Notes under the pieces: model-generated | What the model saw: only the letters and a program-made list of their open reading frames with translations | What the model was told of the DNA's origin: nothing | Databases searched by the model: none | Part shown: one piece after another, positions 32,353-33,831 of the stretch | Position numbering within the stretch: position 1 is the stretch's first letter | How the letters are laid out: the number at the start of each line of letters is the position of its first letter | Translations under genes and position numbers: made by a program | Source: Synergistaceae bacterium | GTDB taxonomy: Bacteria; Synergistota; Synergistia; Synergistales; Synergistaceae | Direction: 5' to 3' | Assembly (NCBI GenBank): GCA_031269875.1 | Contig: JAISYM010000107.1 | Span: 1 to 33,831, forward strand | DNA: 33,831 nucleotides

Positions 32353-33210
32353 TTATAATAAATTTGGAATTGCGCAAAAGCGCATCTTTATATCCTCCGG
32401 CTTTCCGAAGTAGACCCAGGACGTGACGAGAGCGTCTACGCCGGACGCGGCGTAATCGAACGCGTTCTCGGCGTTGACGCCTCCGGCGGCCAGTATTTTT
32501 ATGCCTGGGTTTATCTCCTTCAGCCTGGGGATGACGCGTTTAAGCAGTTCGGGCTCGAATCGCTCGCATTGCACGACGTCCGCTCCAGCTTTCGCGAACA
32601 GTACCGCTTCCTCCTCGCCGCCCGCTTCGACGGCGATCTTTTTCTCTGGGAACCGGCGCGACATATCCTTTATTTTTAAAGCGAATTCCCCGCCGCCGCC
32701 AACAAAGGTTCTGTGCTGGTCAAAAACAAGTATCGAGTCGGAGAGGCCTAAGCGGTGTATCGACGCCCCTCCGGAGAGAGCGGCTTTTAAAGACAGCTGT
32801 TTCGTGCCGGGGAAGTGTTTCCTCGTGACAGATACCTCCGCGTGCGGTGAAGCGCGTCGAGCGTTTTTCACCATAGCCGCGCATCTTGTAGCTATTCCTG
32901 AGGAGTATTCCATTATATTCTGAGCGACTTTGTAAGACGCGTGCAGACTGTCGGCGGTGCCTCTCGCTCGAAGGAATATCGTGCCGGCGTCGAGTTCGCT
33001 CCCGCTTTTATAGAATGTTTCGACCCGTGCCCCGGAAATTTCGAAGGCGCGCGCGGCCTCTTCTATGCCGGCTGCGACGCAGCCGCGCTTCGGGAAACAT
33101 TCGACGGCGCCTTCCGCGTCTCCAATGCCTAAGGCTTCCGTAGTCACGTCCATGATAGGAAGGTCCTCAGCCAGAAGTTTTTCTATGAAAGAATCGGGAA
33201 TAAAAAACAT
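32353..33210 (-). CDS. modD: ModD, quinolinate phosphoribosyltransferase-like protein
   Basis: A 285-residue protein with the two-domain nicotinate-nucleotide pyrophosphorylase fold. The N-terminal part has DLPIMDVTTEALGI. The barrel shows SSGIATRCAAMV, VSVTRKHFPGTKQLSLKAALSGGASIHRLGLSD, and the late AAGGVNAENAFDYAASGVDALVTSWVYFGKPEDI. The HR(L)GLSDSIL and VTRKHFPGTK features are those of ModD rather than NadC, and its position 6 bases after the molybdate permease gene supports that. ModD is linked to molybdenum use by gene context, but its reaction is unknown. The ATG is preceded by AAGGAGAG about 10 bases upstream, overlapping the end of modB. Confidence 0.9.
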   Translation of the reverse strand: MFFIPDSFIEKLLAEDLPIMDVTTEALGIGDAEGAVECFPKRGCVAAGIEEAARAFEISGARVETFYKSGSELDAGTIFLRARGTADSLHASYKVAQNIMEYSSGIATRCAAMVKNARRASPHAEVSVTRKHFPGTKQLSLKAALSGGASIHRLGLSDSILVFDQHRTFVGGGGEFALKIKDMSRRFPEKKIAVEAGGEEEAVLFAKAGADVVQCERFEPELLKRVIPRLKEINPGIKILAAGGVNAENAFDYAASGVDALVTSWVYFGKPEDIKMRFCAIPNLL

Positions 33211-33216
33211 GGGCAG

Positions 33217-33831
33217 TCAACTCTCCTTCACCCTGTATTTTTCGAGCAGTCCCCATAGTATAAGGCCTGAAACGGCGAGTATCGCGCAAAGTTTCATCGC
33301 GTCGTCAAATTCGCCGCGCGACACCAGGTTATATATTTCGAGCGACAGAGTATTTGTCCTGCCGGAAATGTTGCCGCCTATCATCATCGTGACGCCGACC
33401 TCTCCGGACGCCCTGGCCGTTCCGAGCAGCAGGCCGGATATCAGCGTGTTAGCTGTCTGCGGTGTCGTGATTAGGAAGAATGTCCGAATGGGGCCGCATC
33501 CATTTGCCCTTGCGGCCTCTTCCAAACGTATCAGCTCCGTTCTCTCCATTGCGGCCTGAAGGGGACGTACGACCAAGGGAAGTCCGGCGACGAAAGCCGC
33601 CAGGGTCACGGCGGTTTTGGAGAAGACAAGGCGAAAGCCGGTGATTGCCTCGATAGGACCGCCAATGGGCCCGTTGCGCCCGAAGATCAAGAGGAGTATA
33701 AAGCCGAGAGCGATAGGCGGGAATACGAGGGGCAGAGTCACCAGAAACGAAGCCGCTTTGCTCATGGGCGACGCCGACCTGCCGCACCAGAACGCCAAGG
33801 GCAGCCCTATCGTCACGAATAGGACGAGACA
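33217..33831 (-). CDS. modB: Molybdate ABC transporter permease (partial)
   Basis: The 3' part of a membrane permease for molybdate import. The frame is open to the window edge, so the true N-terminus lies outside; about 204 codons are present. At least four hydrophobic helices are visible: FLVTLPLVFPPIALGFILLL, a LAAFVAGLPLVV region, LISGLLLG, and the C-terminal LCAILAVSGLILWGLL. The ABC-permease EAA loop is present as EEAARANGCGPIRTFF, followed by GLLLGTARASGEVGVTMMIGG, which is characteristic of ModB/CysT. The start at 33816 is an internal GTG and was not used. The stop overlaps the modD Shine-Dalgarno. Confidence 0.93.
   Translation of the reverse strand, partial: CLVLFVTIGLPLAFWCGRSASPMSKAASFLVTLPLVFPPIALGFILLLIFGRNGPIGGPIEAITGFRLVFSKTAVTLAAFVAGLPLVVRPLQAAMERTELIRLEEAARANGCGPIRTFFLITTPQTANTLISGLLLGTARASGEVGVTMMIGGNISGRTNTLSLEIYNLVSRGEFDDAMKLCAILAVSGLILWGLLEKYRVKES

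Overview
The window reads as a chromosome segment of a diderm, fairly GC-rich, probably anaerobic bacterium. A TonB/ExbBD system implies an outer membrane. The mix of a Lon-like protease with an AAA_32-type ATPase region, a DUF362-ferredoxin protein, large PilY1-like proteins and a fused shikimate kinase-shikimate dehydrogenase suggests the phylum Synergistota. That placement is inference from gene content; no rRNA or other marker gene is present. Most genes are on the minus strand. The exception is a plus-strand block at about 13.9-18.8 kb.

Region by region (minus strand unless stated). 1-158: a short palindrome-bearing intergenic piece. 159-2246: exbB-exbD-tonB, preceded by a good promoter, a cobalamin riboswitch and an intrinsic terminator. 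2271-3017: cutC. 3163-4617: secreted alkaline phosphatase. 4650-10644: a compact aromatic amino acid operon transcribed tyrA-aroB-aroC-aroKE(fusion)-pheA-aroQ, with four successive ATGA-type or very short junctions. Its leader (10696-10967) holds a consensus promoter, a 39-codon leader peptide with three adjacent Tyr codons followed by Phe codons, and mutually exclusive antiterminator and terminator hairpins, i.e. a ribosome-mediated attenuator. 10972-13572: clpB. 13898-14101 (+): a cold-shock protein with its own promoter and terminator. 14275-18771 (+): a Lon-like protease, an endonuclease III-type glycosylase and a DUF362/ferredoxin protein, in overlapping order. 18953-29230: two tandem paralogous genes of about 1650 codons encoding PilY1/PilC-like surface proteins. 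Each has its own consensus promoter, a roughly 165-nt leader with conserved blocks, and an intrinsic terminator. 29791-31425: phosphoglucomutase. 31579-32301: sirtuin. 32353-33831: modD and the 3' part of modB, cut by the window edge.

How the parts work together. Under low B12, the riboswitch should allow transcription of the energising complex for outer-membrane uptake. The aro operon covers dehydroquinate synthesis and dehydration, shikimate formation and phosphorylation, chorismate synthesis and both prephenate branches. DAHP synthase and EPSP synthase (aroA) are missing and must be encoded elsewhere. Charging of tRNA-Tyr and tRNA-Phe is predicted to control the whole operon through the leader peptide.

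The most interesting findings are the aromatic attenuator, the B12 riboswitch placed on the TonB motor rather than on a receptor, and the conserved leaders of the paired PilY1-like genes. I saw no CRISPR array, tRNA, rRNA, transposase or phage gene.
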